From an uncultured Bacteroidales bacterium (lineage in GTDB: Bacteria > Bacteroidota > Bacteroidia > Bacteroidales > G3-4614), in NCBI GenBank assembly GCA_949297125.1, contig CASFRS010000003.1, positions 1 through 64,000 of the forward strand: a stretch of 64,000 nucleotides of DNA. Reading direction: 5' to 3'. The translations under genes and the position numbers were made by a program. The notes beneath the pieces were generated by a model. It saw only the letters and a program-made list of their open reading frames with translations. It was not told the origin of the DNA and did not search any database. Below are positions 27,848-37,404 of the stretch, piece after piece. How positions within the stretch are numbered: the stretch's first letter is position 1; each line of letters opens with the position of its first letter.

Positions 27848-27919
27848 TATCTCCGCCGGGAATCGAACCCGAATCTAAAGTTTAGGAAACTTTCGTTCTA
27901 TCCATTGAACTACGGAGAC
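27848..27919 (-). tRNA. tRNA-Arg (CCU anticodon)
   Basis: A 72-base cloverleaf read on the minus strand. The acceptor GTCTCCG pairs with CGGAGAT, including one G-T pair. The anticodon loop is TTCCTAA within an AAAGT/ACTTT stem, so the anticodon is CCU (AGG codons). The T loop is TTCGATT. CCA is not encoded. Confidence 0.93.
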
Positions 27920-27996
27920 ATCCTCTTTACGCATACATGTGCGCTAAGGCAGTGCAAATGTAAGCTATTTTTTCATTCCCGACAAACTTAGCGCAT

Positions 27997-28716
27997 TTAA
28001 TCGAACAACATTTTCAGAATATCGGGCGATTTCAACGGAGAGAACCCCTGATGTATACGGTAGTATTCTATTATCTTGTCAAGTATCAGCCGCCTCTCGT
28101 CGCGGGAAAAGGCAAAACGGTGCAGATTCCGGAAATTCATACGCGAAAGGAGCATGAAGTCTTCCGACTCACGGGGCGAAAGAAAATGCTTGTGAAGCGG
28201 CGGCGTTACGGTGAAGACTCCGTTTATAAGGTCGAAATACGCCCCTTTGGAATAGGTATTGACATCGGGGTAGAAGCCCAGAAACGAAGAGAGGGCAAAC
28301 AAGAAACAGAGGTGGAAATTCGCCTTCCCTTCCTGCATTGCATTATAGAGCATTATGGAATCGGAAAGAAAGCGGAAAAAGGAAGGGTACGGCTCCGGCT
28401 CGCGCATTACGTGCAGCAGGAAATCGGACAGGAAAAGGGCTACCGCGCTTTTTACCGGGTCGAACTGCAACTGCTGGGGATAGAGCAACTCCACCCCTCT
28501 TATCCTCTGGAACTGCTCCTTCGGCCGGTAGTCGCACTCTATCGAGAGGATTGCGAACGGCGCAAACAGTGCACGCTGCATGCGCGACTTCCTGCCTGTC
28601 CCTAAAGGGAAGGCGTACGCCGTCCTTCCGTACCTTTCGGTATAGGCGTTTACAATCAGGGTCTTGTCGGTATGTCTGGTGATATTCAGAATCACCGCAT
28701 TGCTTTTCTCCAACAT
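27997..28716 (-). CDS. recO: DNA repair protein RecO
   Basis: A 239-residue RecO homologue, which helps RecR load RecA at single-strand gaps. The N-terminal OB-fold starts MLEKSNAVILNITRHTDKTLIVNAYTERYGR, given here only in outline, and is followed by the basic GRKSRMQRALFAPF stretch. The helical C-terminal part includes FFRFLSDSIMLY, FHLCFLFALSSFLGFYPD and the ending IIEYYRIHQGFSPLKSPDIL, typical of Bacteroidales RecO. The start at 28716 matches the family N-terminus; an in-frame ATG 12 codons upstream is less likely. Confidence 0.9.
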   Translation of the reverse strand: MLEKSNAVILNITRHTDKTLIVNAYTERYGRTAYAFPLGTGRKSRMQRALFAPFAILSIECDYRPKEQFQRIRGVELLYPQQLQFDPVKSAVALFLSDFLLHVMREPEPYPSFFRFLSDSIMLYNAMQEGKANFHLCFLFALSSFLGFYPDVNTYSKGAYFDLINGVFTVTPPLHKHFLSPRESEDFMLLSRMNFRNLHRFAFSRDERRLILDKIIEYYRIHQGFSPLKSPDILKMLFD

Positions 28717-29000
28717 GCAGGCAACAGTCTCTTTCGGGGCAGGGACACGCAAAAGCTCCCCTGCAAAAACAGAACGCTAAGATAACTATTCGGCGCGGCA
28801 AAGGCAACCCCGTTTTTTTCGGACCGGAAAGTCGCAACCGCCACACCGCGCCGATACGGCCGGTACTCCGCTCCTTTCCGTTACGCCTGCATGCTGCCGG
28901 AAGAGGCTGCCGCACACCCCGTTTTAAGGAGACGGCACGGGGTTACAGCACTGTTTTGCGAGGGCAAAATCGATATTTTGACGTTTTAGGGAGAAAAAAT
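28717..29000. other. Intergenic region between recO and the tRNA-Glu operon
   Basis: No gene is supported. GC-rich on the left, AT-rich on the right where the promoter begins. Confidence 0.4.
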
Positions 29001-29031
29001 TTTGTCAATTAAAAAAATCGGCATATATTTG
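29001..29031 (+). promoter_or_regulatory. Strong promoter of the tRNA-Glu/rpsT operon
   Basis: TTTG (29001-29004) and TATATTTG (29024-29031) are exactly 19 bases apart. The first tRNA begins 54 bases after the -7 box. Confidence 0.8.
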
Positions 29032-29085
29032 CACCGCATTTCGAGGGGCGGTTTTATCTGCATTCGTCAAATGCATTTGTAAAAT

Positions 29086-29157
29086 GGCCCATTCGTCTAT
29101 CGGCTAGGACGCAAGATTCTCATTCTTGAAAGAAGAGTTCGATTCTCTTATGGGCTA
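29086..29157 (+). tRNA. tRNA-Glu (CUC anticodon)
   Basis: A 72-base cloverleaf. GGCCCAT pairs with ATGGGCT, the anticodon loop is TTCTCAT and the T stem AAGAG/CTCTT. CCA is not encoded. It is the first member of an operon with rpsT and a second tRNA-Glu. Confidence 0.93.
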
Positions 29158-29194
29158 CGATAGAAAAATTAGAAATTAAAGAGTTTTAACTGTA

Positions 29195-29446
29195 ATGGCA
29201 AACCATAGTTCAGCTATAAAAAGAATCCGCCAGACGGCAACGCGTCGTTTGCAGAACAGATACTATGCTAAGACGATGCGTAATGCGGTACGCAAACTGC
29301 GTGCTTCCAAAGAAAAAGAAGAAGCAAAGGACCTTCTTGTAAAGGTTACCTCGATGCTCGACAAATTGGCAAAGAAAAACGTCATACACAAAAACAAGGC
29401 TGCCAATTTGAAATCGAAACTCTCGCGCCACGTAAACGGATTGTAA
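29195..29446 (+). CDS. rpsT: 30S ribosomal protein S20
   Basis: An 83-residue basic protein that binds 16S rRNA. It starts [21 protein letters not shown] and ends [16 protein letters not shown] in the family manner, with an all-helical lysine/arginine-rich composition. It sits between two tRNA-Glu genes (37 bases from each) under a single promoter and terminator, so mRNA and tRNAs are probably cut from one transcript. Confidence 0.97.
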   Translation: MANHSSAIKRIRQTATRRLQNRYYAKTMRNAVRKLRASKEKEEAKDLLVKVTSMLDKLAKKNVIHKNKAANLKSKLSRHVNGL

Positions 29447-29483
29447 CAGATAAACGGTTCGGAACACGTTCCGACCGCAAGGA

Positions 29484-29555
29484 GGCCCATTCGTCTATCG
29501 GCTAGGACGCAAGATTTTCATTCTTGAAAGAGGGGTTCGATTCCCCTATGGGCTA
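29484..29555 (+). tRNA. tRNA-Glu (UUC anticodon)
   Basis: A 72-base cloverleaf nearly identical to the one at 29086. The anticodon loop is TTTTCAT and the T stem AGGGG/CCCCT. CCA is not encoded. The T-stem differences from the first copy are compensatory. Confidence 0.95.
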
Positions 29556-29575
29556 CTGATTGAAAGGCGGGAAAA

Positions 29576-29615
29576 AGTAAGGGATGCAATATTGCATCCC
29601 TTACTTTTTTTTTAT
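29576..29615 (+). terminator. Terminator of the tRNA-Glu/rpsT operon
   Basis: A perfect 15-base stem (AGTAAGGGATGCAAT and complement) with almost no loop, followed by eight T's. Confidence 0.92.
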
Positions 29616-29622
29616 ACTTTTG
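29592..29622 (+). promoter_or_regulatory. Possible promoter of the XRE-cupin gene
   Basis: TACTTTTG (29615-29622) fits the -7 box, with TTGC (29592-29595) 19 bases upstream as a partial -33 box. It overlaps the terminator of the preceding operon. Confidence 0.4.
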
Positions 29623-29737
29623 CCCTGACTTACTGCGAAGACAGGCAAACTCCGGGCATGGCGAGTTCCGCTTCAATATTGCATCTGGCTTGCACTACCT
29701 TGGCAGGCGTCGGAAACATGCAAAAATCTTACCTTAT

Positions 29738-30292
29738 ATGATTGAACAAATAAAACAGATTGCAACCAGGCTGAAAGGATTGCGCGATGCCCTCGACGTA
29801 TCGCAGGCCGAAATGGCAAAAACGTGCGGCATCTCCGAAGAGGAGTATAGCGAACTGGAATCGGGAACAAAGGATATTCCGGTCAGTCTGCTGCACAAGA
29901 TAAGCTCGGAGTGCGGCATAGACCTCTCGACGTTGATGTTCGGCGACGAACCGCACATGAGCAGTTACTTCATTACAAGGGCCGGAAACGGTGCCGCCGT
30001 AGAGCGCACGAAAGCCTACAAGTACCAGTCGCTGGCATCGGGGTTCCTGAACAGGAAAGCCGACCCGTTTATCGTTACCGTCGAACCCGCCGAACCCGAC
30101 AAGCCCGTCTACCTCAACACGCATGCCGGGCAGGAATTCAACCTGATAATAGAAGGGCGCATGCTTCTGCAGATAGGCAACAAGGAGATTATCCTCGACG
30201 AAGGGGACAGCATCTACTTCGACTCCACCCGCCCGCACGGGATGAAAGCCCTCGACGGCAGGAAAGTCCGCTTCCTCGCCATAATAATGTAG
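29738..30292 (+). CDS. XRE-family regulator with cupin domain
   Basis: A 184-residue protein with an N-terminal helix-turn-helix (about 1-65; LKGLRDALDVSQAEMAKTCGISEEEYSELESG, cited in outline) and a C-terminal cupin (about 105-184; HAGQEFNLIIEGRM, GDSIYFDSTRPHGMKAL). Such regulators sense a small ligand through the cupin. The adjacent downstream acyl-CoA ligase is the likely regulated gene or shares its operon. The ATG at 29738 is preferred because the upstream extension from 29690 is unrelated to the family. Confidence 0.9.
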   Translation: MIEQIKQIATRLKGLRDALDVSQAEMAKTCGISEEEYSELESGTKDIPVSLLHKISSECGIDLSTLMFGDEPHMSSYFITRAGNGAAVERTKAYKYQSLASGFLNRKADPFIVTVEPAEPDKPVYLNTHAGQEFNLIIEGRMLLQIGNKEIILDEGDSIYFDSTRPHGMKALDGRKVRFLAIIM

Positions 30293-30348
30293 TTACCATT
30301 TTTGTTGTTTTCAGATAGAAAGAGGAGAGTAATGCCTCCATACGATAT

Positions 30349-32007
30349 ATGTTAGAAAGATTTTTAAAACAGACCACGTTCTCTTCGCAGGAGGACTTCA
30401 TGGAGAACTTCCATATAAACGTTCCGGAGAATTTCAATTTCGGGTATGATGTCGTAGACGAATGGGCCAAATCCGAACCCGACAAAAAAGCCTTGTGCTG
30501 GATAAACGACCGGGGCGAACATATCGACTTTACATTTGCCGATATAAAAAGGGAGAGCGACAAGGCCGCGGCCTACTTCAGTTCGCTCGGCATAGGGCAC
30601 GGCGACATGGTTATGCTGATACTGAAACGCCGCTACGAGTTCTGGTTTTCCATAATTGCGCTGCACAAGCTCGGCGCAGTATGCATTCCGGCCACACACC
30701 TGCTTACCGAAAAGGATATAATATACCGCTGCAACGCCGCCGACATAAAAATGATAGTAGCCGTAGGCGACGATATTGTGATAGAGCACATAAACCGCTC
30801 GGTAGAAAAATCCCCATCGCTGAAATACATCGTATCGATAGGCCCGAAAGTTCCCGAAGGGTGGGAAGACTTCCACAAAGGGCTTGAAGGAGCCGCACCG
30901 TTCGTAAAGCCCGAACACCCCAATTCCAACAGCGACACGTCGCTGCTGTATTTCACATCGGGTACGACAGGCGAGCCAAAAATGGTCATCCATGACTTCA
31001 CATACCCGCTGGGGCATATCATAACCGGTGCATTCTGGCACAACCTTACCCCCGACAGCCTGCACTTCACCCTTGCCGATACGGGATGGGGCAAGGCCGT
31101 ATGGGGAAAACTCTACGGGCAATGGATTGTAGGGGCAACGGTATTCGTCTACGACTTTGAAAAGTTCGCCGCCGACGATGTCCTGAAAATGATAAGCAAG
31201 TACAAGATTACATCGTTCTGCGCACCCCCCACCGTATTCCGGTTCTTCATAAGGGAAGACCTCACCAAATACGACATATCGTCGCTCAAATACTGCACCA
31301 TAGCCGGCGAAGCGCTGAACCCGAAAGTGTACGAGGAGTTCTACCGCCTCACCGGGATAAAGCTCATGGAAGGGTTCGGGCAGACCGAAACCACGCTTAC
31401 AATAGCGACATATCCGTGGGTAACGCCCAAACCCGGTTCGATGGGAATACGGAACCCGCAATACGATATCGACCTCCTCACGTCCGACGGCCGCCGCGCC
31501 GAAGACGGGGAACAGGGGCAGATAGTAATCCGCACCGACAAGGGCAAGCCTCTCGGCCTGTTCAAAGGGTACTACCGCGATCCCGAACTTACCCGTGAGG
31601 CATACCACGACAACATCTATTACACCGGCGACGTGGCATGGCGCGATGAAGACGGGTATTTCTGGTTTGTGGGGCGTGCCGACGACGTGATAAAATCGTC
31701 GGGGTACAGAATAGGCCCGTTCGAGGTGGAGAGTGCGCTGATGACACACCCGGCAGTTGTAGAGTGCGCCATAACCGGAGTTCCCGACGACGTGCGCGGG
31801 CAGGTTGTAAAAGCCACCATAGTCCTCTCGAAAGAGTACAGGGACAAAGCCGGCGAGGCGCTTGTAAAGGAAATTCAGGACCATGTGAAGAGGGTTACCG
31901 CCCCGTACAAATACCCGAGAATTGTGGAATTTACCGACGAACTGCCCAAGACCATAAGCGGCAAGATAAAGAGGGTCGATATTCGCAAGGCGGACGGCAA
32001 GCAATAA
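30349..32007 (+). CDS. AMP-forming acyl-CoA synthetase
   Basis: A 552-residue adenylate-forming ligase that activates a carboxylic acid with ATP and joins it to CoA. Motifs are LLYFTSGTTGEPKM (P-loop, about residue 200), GFGQTETTL (about 342), YYTGDVAWRDEDGYFWFVGRADDVIKSSGYRIGP region (about 424-456) and the catalytic lysine in PKTISGKIKRVDIR. The overall pattern resembles medium-chain or acetyl-type synthetases. In Bacteroidales such genes commonly follow an XRE-cupin regulator, as here. proB starts 28 bases downstream, perhaps by chance co-transcription. The exact acid is unknown. Confidence 0.92.
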   Translation: MLERFLKQTTFSSQEDFMENFHINVPENFNFGYDVVDEWAKSEPDKKALCWINDRGEHIDFTFADIKRESDKAAAYFSSLGIGHGDMVMLILKRRYEFWFSIIALHKLGAVCIPATHLLTEKDIIYRCNAADIKMIVAVGDDIVIEHINRSVEKSPSLKYIVSIGPKVPEGWEDFHKGLEGAAPFVKPEHPNSNSDTSLLYFTSGTTGEPKMVIHDFTYPLGHIITGAFWHNLTPDSLHFTLADTGWGKAVWGKLYGQWIVGATVFVYDFEKFAADDVLKMISKYKITSFCAPPTVFRFFIREDLTKYDISSLKYCTIAGEALNPKVYEEFYRLTGIKLMEGFGQTETTLTIATYPWVTPKPGSMGIRNPQYDIDLLTSDGRRAEDGEQGQIVIRTDKGKPLGLFKGYYRDPELTREAYHDNIYYTGDVAWRDEDGYFWFVGRADDVIKSSGYRIGPFEVESALMTHPAVVECAITGVPDDVRGQVVKATIVLSKEYRDKAGEALVKEIQDHVKRVTAPYKYPRIVEFTDELPKTISGKIKRVDIRKADGKQ

Positions 32008-32035
32008 AGCCGCCCGACAAAGAGACGGAAAGCCG

Positions 32036-33118
32036 ATGTACAGATACAAACGCATTACTGTAAAAATAGGGAGCAATGTCCTCACCACGAAAGAGGGGAT
32101 GCTCGATACGGAACGGATGTCTTCGCTCGTATCCCAGATAGCCGAGCTGCACGGAAACGGGGTAGAAACGATACTCGTCTCCTCCGGGGCGGTGGCGTCG
32201 GGGCGCGGGGAACTGCATGTCGACAGGAAACTCGATGCGGTGAAGTCGCGGCAGCTCTTCTCGGCGGTAGGGCAGGTAAAGCTGCTGAACAACTACTACG
32301 AGATGTTCAGGCAGCACGGCATCAACTGCGGACAGATCCTGACGATGAAGGAGAACTTTTCCACACGCCGCCTCTATCTCAACCAGAAACAGTGCATGGA
32401 GGTAATGCTGGAACACGGCGTAATCCCTATCGTAAACGAAAACGATACGGTTGCCGTAACGGAACTGATGTTTACCGACAACGACGAACTCTCGGGGCTG
32501 ATAGCCACGATGATGGATGCCGAGGCCCTGATAATCCTCAGCAATATAGACGGGATTTACAACGGCGACCCGTCCGACCCGTCGAGCAGCGTAATCCGCA
32601 CCATATCGGATGAAGCAGCCGACCTGTCGTCGTATATCCAGACAAAAAAATCGTCGTTCGGACGCGGCGGGATGATAACCAAATGCAACATAGCCCGCAA
32701 GGTGGCACGCGAAGGGATTACCGTTGTCATAGCCAACGGGGGGCGCGAAAACATACTCCCGTCATTGCTCGATGCAACCGCCGATACGGTATGCACCGTA
32801 TTTGAACCCTCCAAGCACGGGCTCTCCAGCATAAAGAAATGGATTGCCCACTCGGACGGATACGCAAAAGGCTCGCTCGTCGTCAACGACAACGCAAAGG
32901 CCCGCCTTCTATCGGACAACGCCGTAAGCCTGCTCCCTGTAGGGATAACCGGTGTGGAAGGAGAGTTCGAGAAGGACGATATAGTAAGGATAAAAGACCT
33001 GGACGGCGAAATAATAGGCGTAGGCAAGGTTTCGTGCAACAGCGCAAAAGCCGTTGCGGTTGCAGGAAAGAAGGGGGGCAGGCCTCTCGTGCATTACGAC
33101 TACCTGTATATTGAATAA
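32036..33118 (+). CDS. proB: Glutamate 5-kinase with PUA domain
   Basis: A 360-residue enzyme that phosphorylates glutamate in the first step of proline synthesis. The amino acid kinase domain has TVKIGSNVLT (residues 8-17), ILVSSGAVASGRGEL, PIVNENDTVA and ILSNIDGIYNGDP. A C-terminal PUA domain (about 275-355; AKGSLVVNDNAKARLL, VGITGVEGEFEKDDIV) completes the long form. proA is not in this window. Confidence 0.96.
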   Translation: MYRYKRITVKIGSNVLTTKEGMLDTERMSSLVSQIAELHGNGVETILVSSGAVASGRGELHVDRKLDAVKSRQLFSAVGQVKLLNNYYEMFRQHGINCGQILTMKENFSTRRLYLNQKQCMEVMLEHGVIPIVNENDTVAVTELMFTDNDELSGLIATMMDAEALIILSNIDGIYNGDPSDPSSSVIRTISDEAADLSSYIQTKKSSFGRGGMITKCNIARKVAREGITVVIANGGRENILPSLLDATADTVCTVFEPSKHGLSSIKKWIAHSDGYAKGSLVVNDNAKARLLSDNAVSLLPVGITGVEGEFEKDDIVRIKDLDGEIIGVGKVSCNSAKAVAVAGKKGGRPLVHYDYLYIE

Positions 33119-33352
33119 CGGAAAGCCGCAGGACAGGCGCCTTACCCCATAAAACCGACCCGACGGACCCGGCCGATACGGAAAAACCGCTATCGTCCGG
33201 GTTCTTCATATATGCAGGAATGGGAGCATGGCTACCGCAGCCGCACGGCTGAAAACCCGGAAGAGGGAAAATACATGGGTGCGGCATCGGGGTTACGCAT
33301 ACCGTTACCGCCTCTCAATTAGGGGATATATCATTTTTTTATATTATCTTTG
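33119..33352. other. Intergenic region after proB
   Basis: No gene is supported. An isolated TATCTTTG box at 33345-33352, followed by GCCGTAGAA, looks like the 3' end of a preceding copy of the promoter repeat. No TTTG lies at the right distance upstream. Confidence 0.4.
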
Positions 33353-33435
33353 CCGTAGAACGGCGAAAACAGGCTGCACTCGGCATAGCCTAACCTTACG
33401 GTTCGTCTCTGCGCCCGGCTGCATTATCTTGGCCT
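33353..33435 (+). repeat. Promoter-bearing repeat, decayed single copy
   Basis: Shares the GGCTGCACTCGGCATAG block and the palindrome (AACCttacGGTT here) with the copies at 0.8 and 40.7 kb. The boxes are each one base off consensus: TTCG (33402-33405) and TATCTTGG (33425-33432). Their 19-base spacing is kept. It lies about 120 bases upstream of the GH84 gene. Confidence 0.75.
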
Positions 33436-33556
33436 TAGAGGAGGTCTGCGCAAAATCGAGGAATATGCGCAGCATACATCCGCATGGCATTCCGGCTTCG
33501 CCACGTACGCCCTGAATACGGAAAAATCAATATTTTAACAACATAAACACCAAAAC

Positions 33557-36500
33557 ATGAGAAAAACAGCAGCAATATTGTTAATGTCCGTCCTGTGCGC
33601 GTTCAGCGTCAAGGCTTACGACATTTACCCCGTTCCCCAGAATATGGTGGAAGACGGGGGTACGGTTACTCTGGCGAGCAGCATGAATATAGTTCTGGAT
33701 GAAGGGATTCCGGAAAAAGTAAGGCTTTACGCCCAGGAGATTATGGAGGAAGCCGGTATCAAACCGTTGTTTTCGAGTTATTCCCGGTCGGGCAGCTACC
33801 TGTATATAGGGATAAACGGGTCGGGCGGAGAGGCCGACAACTTTGCGGAAGAGTCGGGCATCCCGCGCAGCGTGTTCTCGGGTGCCGCAAACCAGTACGA
33901 CCCGTACGTGCTGCAGGTAAATACCGGTAAAAAGGCAGGGGCCATAGTAATCATAGGCGACAGCGACGGTTCGGCCTTTTACGGGCTGGCCACACTCAGG
34001 CAGATGCTTGCAGGCGGCAAACAGCTCAGTACGGTAACCATAGAAGACTATGCCTACACCCAGTACCGCGGGATAGTAGAGGGGTACTACGGAACGCCTT
34101 ACAGCGTGGAAAGCATCATATCGCTGCTGGATTTCTTCAAGGAATACAAGCTCAACACTTTCATATACGGACCTAAGGGCGACCCGTACCATGCCGGCTA
34201 CTGGCAGGACGACTACCCTGTTACCATAACCGAAGAAGAGAGGAAGAAAGGGCTGCTTACGCAGGACGACATGCGCCGCATAAGCAAAAAGGCAGCCGAA
34301 TGCAACGTCCACTTCATCTGGGCCATACACCCGGCCATGGACAATCCGATAGATTTCAGCAGCGAGAGCGCGATTGAACCGGGTATCGACAAGATAATGG
34401 AGAAGTTCGGCAAGATGTACGATCTGGGAGTGAGAGGGTTCGGCGTTTTCATCGACGACATATCGAAAGCCCCGAGCGCAGCCATGACGGCATACCTTCC
34501 CGAACAGGTCTATGCGCGGCTGAAAGCCAAATACAACACCCCGGAAAGCGCGCCGGAAGACAACGTTTCGCCCCTCTTTTTCGTACCGCAGCAATATTCG
34601 CTGGACGCAGGGTCGAACTCCCTTACCGAACTGAAGAACATAGACCCCGAAATAGTAATCGCCTTTACGGGTAAAAGCGTATGGTCGAACGTAAGCAACA
34701 GCGATTGCCGCTCGTTCAAGAACATCATAGGCCGCAACCCGCTCATGTGGTGGAACAATCCGTGCAACGACAACTACGACGACAGAATCTACATGCACAA
34801 CATGACTTACAGGTATTCTGCGCAGAATGCCCCGATGGACGCCCTCGGGGGCGTAGTGGCAAACCCCATGCAGGAAGGGCAGGCTTCAAAGATATTCATG
34901 TTCGGACTTGCCGACTACTGCTGGAACACGGCCGACTTCAACGCTTCCACGAACTGGGAGGCATCGTTCGGGCATCTTTTCAGGGACGACGAAGAACTGG
35001 CAGACGCCTTCCGCACGTTCTGCATACACTCGGAGTCGACAATAGAACCGGGCGAACTGACATCGCTCTACACGTCGTTCAGGAACAACTACTCCGACAA
35101 CAACCTGCCCGTATCTACAGCAAACTCGATTACGGCAAAAATGGACGAGCTCAATGCGGCATTCGCCAAAGTGGCCACCATGAAAGAGAGCAGCAACGAA
35201 GCCTACGCGCTGATGTACAAGGATATCAGCCCGTGGCTGGGAAAACTCCTCTCCATGACGCAGATAATAAGCAGTTCCATTAAATGGATGCTGTCGCCCG
35301 GCGGCGTAGACAACTGGACGGACTACACCACGGCAATACAGCTGTACGACAAGCTCCACAGCGACCCCGCATTCAAGACCTACGTACTGGAAGGAAGCGG
35401 TACTGCACCGTGGGAACGGTATGTAGAGGCAAGCCCGGCATCGACCGGCATGGAGCCTTTCGTCGATTTCCTGATGGGCAAATACGGTGCCTATGCGCCG
35501 GAATTCCCCTCAAAGGAGCGCAATCCGGAAATAATACACAACCTTGCAACCCTTCCGTCGGGCGTGAACCTGTCAACGGCAGATAACGAGTTTATCCTCA
35601 ACGGGCTTTCCAATGTATCGCTTGCCCCGGGCGAATGCATAGGCGTATTCATGAACGGGATAAAGGAGATAGCCTTGTCGCCTATGGGCGCAGGATTCCC
35701 CGACGAGTTGAGGGTAGAGTATTCTGTCAACGGCAAGAACTGGACGAAGGTAGAACCCGACGGCTCAACATACATAGAAATGGCCTATTTCCGAATCAGG
35801 AACATAACCGAAGGCTCGACCTGCACGATAGGGGCCAATACCCTCAAGGGAACAGCTCCGCAAACGGGGCTCTGCACCCCCTCGGGAGTCTCCACCAACA
35901 TGCCGCAGTATATGCAGTATGCAATAAGCAACGTACTCGACTACAACTCCTCGTCATACTTCTGGAGCAGCCGCAACCAGCAGAGCGGCGACTATGTTAC
36001 CGTCGACCTGGGCAGCGAGAGCGGCCTGTATATGGTAGAACTCGAGTTCCAGAACGACGACCAGCCCGCCGGGAACTGCGTAATAGAAATATCGTCCGAC
36101 GGCAACGGGTGGGAAGAGGTAAACTCCTTCAGCCAGTCGAATATAAAGGAGAACAAGCACACCTGTATCATATACGGCGACAAGACAGGCCGGTACGTAA
36201 GGCTCAGGATTGTGGATGTCAGCAGCAACAAGTGGCTGCGGCTCGTAAACTTCAAGATTTACAACGGTCGTGCTATAACAACGGCAAAGGACAACAACGA
36301 CATTTATACCGACGCCCTCGACGACTGTTCACTGAGGACCCATTACATATCGGATGCCGCAGGATATATAGACTACCAGTTCATAGACAATATCAACATA
36401 GAGGAGGTTTCCATATATAACAACTCCGTATACGACGAAGAGTACGGGCTTCCCACACTGACAGCCTACGCTGGCGGGAATTCGTACGAACTGGGCGTAC

Positions 36501-36865
36501 TGGACGAAGCGACAAAGGTTATAGACGTCTCTTCCATTGAAGGTCTCTCCTCGCTGCGGATAGAGTGGAACGACAACAATATCCCCGACATTTACGAGAT
36601 TAGCGTTTCCGGCACGCCCTATACCGAAGGGAAGGATGTTTCGGGCATAAGCGAGGTAGACGGCGATGAAGAGCCTCTGGTATTCTTCTCCGGCAACAGG
36701 ATGTACATAAAGAACTGCCAGGGCAAGACCGCAACCGTTTACGGCACTAACGGCGTTGAACTGTTCAGCGGGAAGGTCGATGAAGATTTCTCTATGGAGA
36801 CAGCCAACAAGGGGGTATATATAATAGCGGTAGACGGCAGGAGCATAAAGGCCATACGCCGGTAA
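33557..36865 (+). CDS. Secreted GH84 beta-N-acetylglucosaminidase with F5/8 and T9SS-like domains
   Basis: An 1102-residue exported glycosidase. After a signal peptide (1-20) come an N-terminal GH20b-like domain (about 22-160) and the GH84 catalytic barrel (about 165-450). The barrel starts RGIVEGYYGTPYS and has the paired catalytic aspartates in GVFIDDI (D300, D301). GH84 enzymes remove beta-linked GlcNAc from mucin or host O-GlcNAc glycans by substrate assistance. A discoidin/F5-8 type C module lies at about 770-915 (VTVDLGSESGLYMVEL, GRYVRLRIVD). The last 75 residues resemble a T9SS sorting domain (ATVYGTNGVELFSG, NKGVYIIAVDG, ending IRR). Fits mucin foraging with surface display. Confidence 0.92.
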   Translation: MRKTAAILLMSVLCAFSVKAYDIYPVPQNMVEDGGTVTLASSMNIVLDEGIPEKVRLYAQEIMEEAGIKPLFSSYSRSGSYLYIGINGSGGEADNFAEESGIPRSVFSGAANQYDPYVLQVNTGKKAGAIVIIGDSDGSAFYGLATLRQMLAGGKQLSTVTIEDYAYTQYRGIVEGYYGTPYSVESIISLLDFFKEYKLNTFIYGPKGDPYHAGYWQDDYPVTITEEERKKGLLTQDDMRRISKKAAECNVHFIWAIHPAMDNPIDFSSESAIEPGIDKIMEKFGKMYDLGVRGFGVFIDDISKAPSAAMTAYLPEQVYARLKAKYNTPESAPEDNVSPLFFVPQQYSLDAGSNSLTELKNIDPEIVIAFTGKSVWSNVSNSDCRSFKNIIGRNPLMWWNNPCNDNYDDRIYMHNMTYRYSAQNAPMDALGGVVANPMQEGQASKIFMFGLADYCWNTADFNASTNWEASFGHLFRDDEELADAFRTFCIHSESTIEPGELTSLYTSFRNNYSDNNLPVSTANSITAKMDELNAAFAKVATMKESSNEAYALMYKDISPWLGKLLSMTQIISSSIKWMLSPGGVDNWTDYTTAIQLYDKLHSDPAFKTYVLEGSGTAPWERYVEASPASTGMEPFVDFLMGKYGAYAPEFPSKERNPEIIHNLATLPSGVNLSTADNEFILNGLSNVSLAPGECIGVFMNGIKEIALSPMGAGFPDELRVEYSVNGKNWTKVEPDGSTYIEMAYFRIRNITEGSTCTIGANTLKGTAPQTGLCTPSGVSTNMPQYMQYAISNVLDYNSSSYFWSSRNQQSGDYVTVDLGSESGLYMVELEFQNDDQPAGNCVIEISSDGNGWEEVNSFSQSNIKENKHTCIIYGDKTGRYVRLRIVDVSSNKWLRLVNFKIYNGRAITTAKDNNDIYTDALDDCSLRTHYISDAAGYIDYQFIDNINIEEVSIYNNSVYDEEYGLPTLTAYAGGNSYELGVLDEATKVIDVSSIEGLSSLRIEWNDNNIPDIYEISVSGTPYTEGKDVSGISEVDGDEEPLVFFSGNRMYIKNCQGKTATVYGTNGVELFSGKVDEDFSMETANKGVYIIAVDGRSIKAIRR

Positions 36866-36900
36866 AAAAGCTTCGGCACGCTACTGTACCGACAGAGTGG

Positions 36901-36938
36901 AAGGGGGACGCACCGTTTGAAGGGTGCGCCCCCCTTCG
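36901..36938 (+). terminator. Hairpin after the GH84 gene
   Basis: The stem AAGGGGG-CGCACC/GGGTGCG-CCCCCTT has one mismatch and a seven-base loop, but no T-tract follows. Confidence 0.5.
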
Positions 36939-37367
36939 CATAGATAACAGGGAACTGTACCGCTGCAGGATGGAGCAGGAGCGAATCGCTTTTCGGCGCA
37001 CCTTCGCCCTATCGCCTGCCTTTCAGCCGATGTAAAGAGAGGGGTGTCGGAATCTCCGCACCTTTTCTTCTGCCCCCGCGTAGCAGATGCGATAACCCGC
37101 AGTTATATCCGCCTTCTGCCGAAGGTGCGACCCCGGCCGGATACATCGCCCCCCCCGCTGAAAAAGCAGCGTACAGAAGGCTGCGGAAGGAGGCAGCATC
37201 GGCACGGACGGGAGAAGGGCGTTCCGGTCCGACAACAAAGGGGCTAAAGGGGAGCATAACAGCATACGGCGTATGCCCGCACCCCTTCCCTCCCCGATTA
37301 ACGGCAGCCCCACCCATAGCACCCCTCCGCGCACCGCATACCGCACAGGACGACCCGGTACGGGCAT

Positions 37368-37404
37368 AAAAAGCACGACCTCGGGACAGACGTCCCAAGG
37401 TCGC
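37368..37404 (-). terminator. secDF terminator
   Basis: On the minus strand the stem GCGACCTTGGGAC/GTCCCGAGGTCGTGC with a four-base loop is followed by TTTTT, about 50 bases past the secDF stop. Confidence 0.8.

Noticed and set aside
30364..32292. 642-residue minus-strand frame opposite the acyl-CoA ligase
   Set aside because: Shadow frame caused by codon bias; the plus-strand gene has all ligase motifs.
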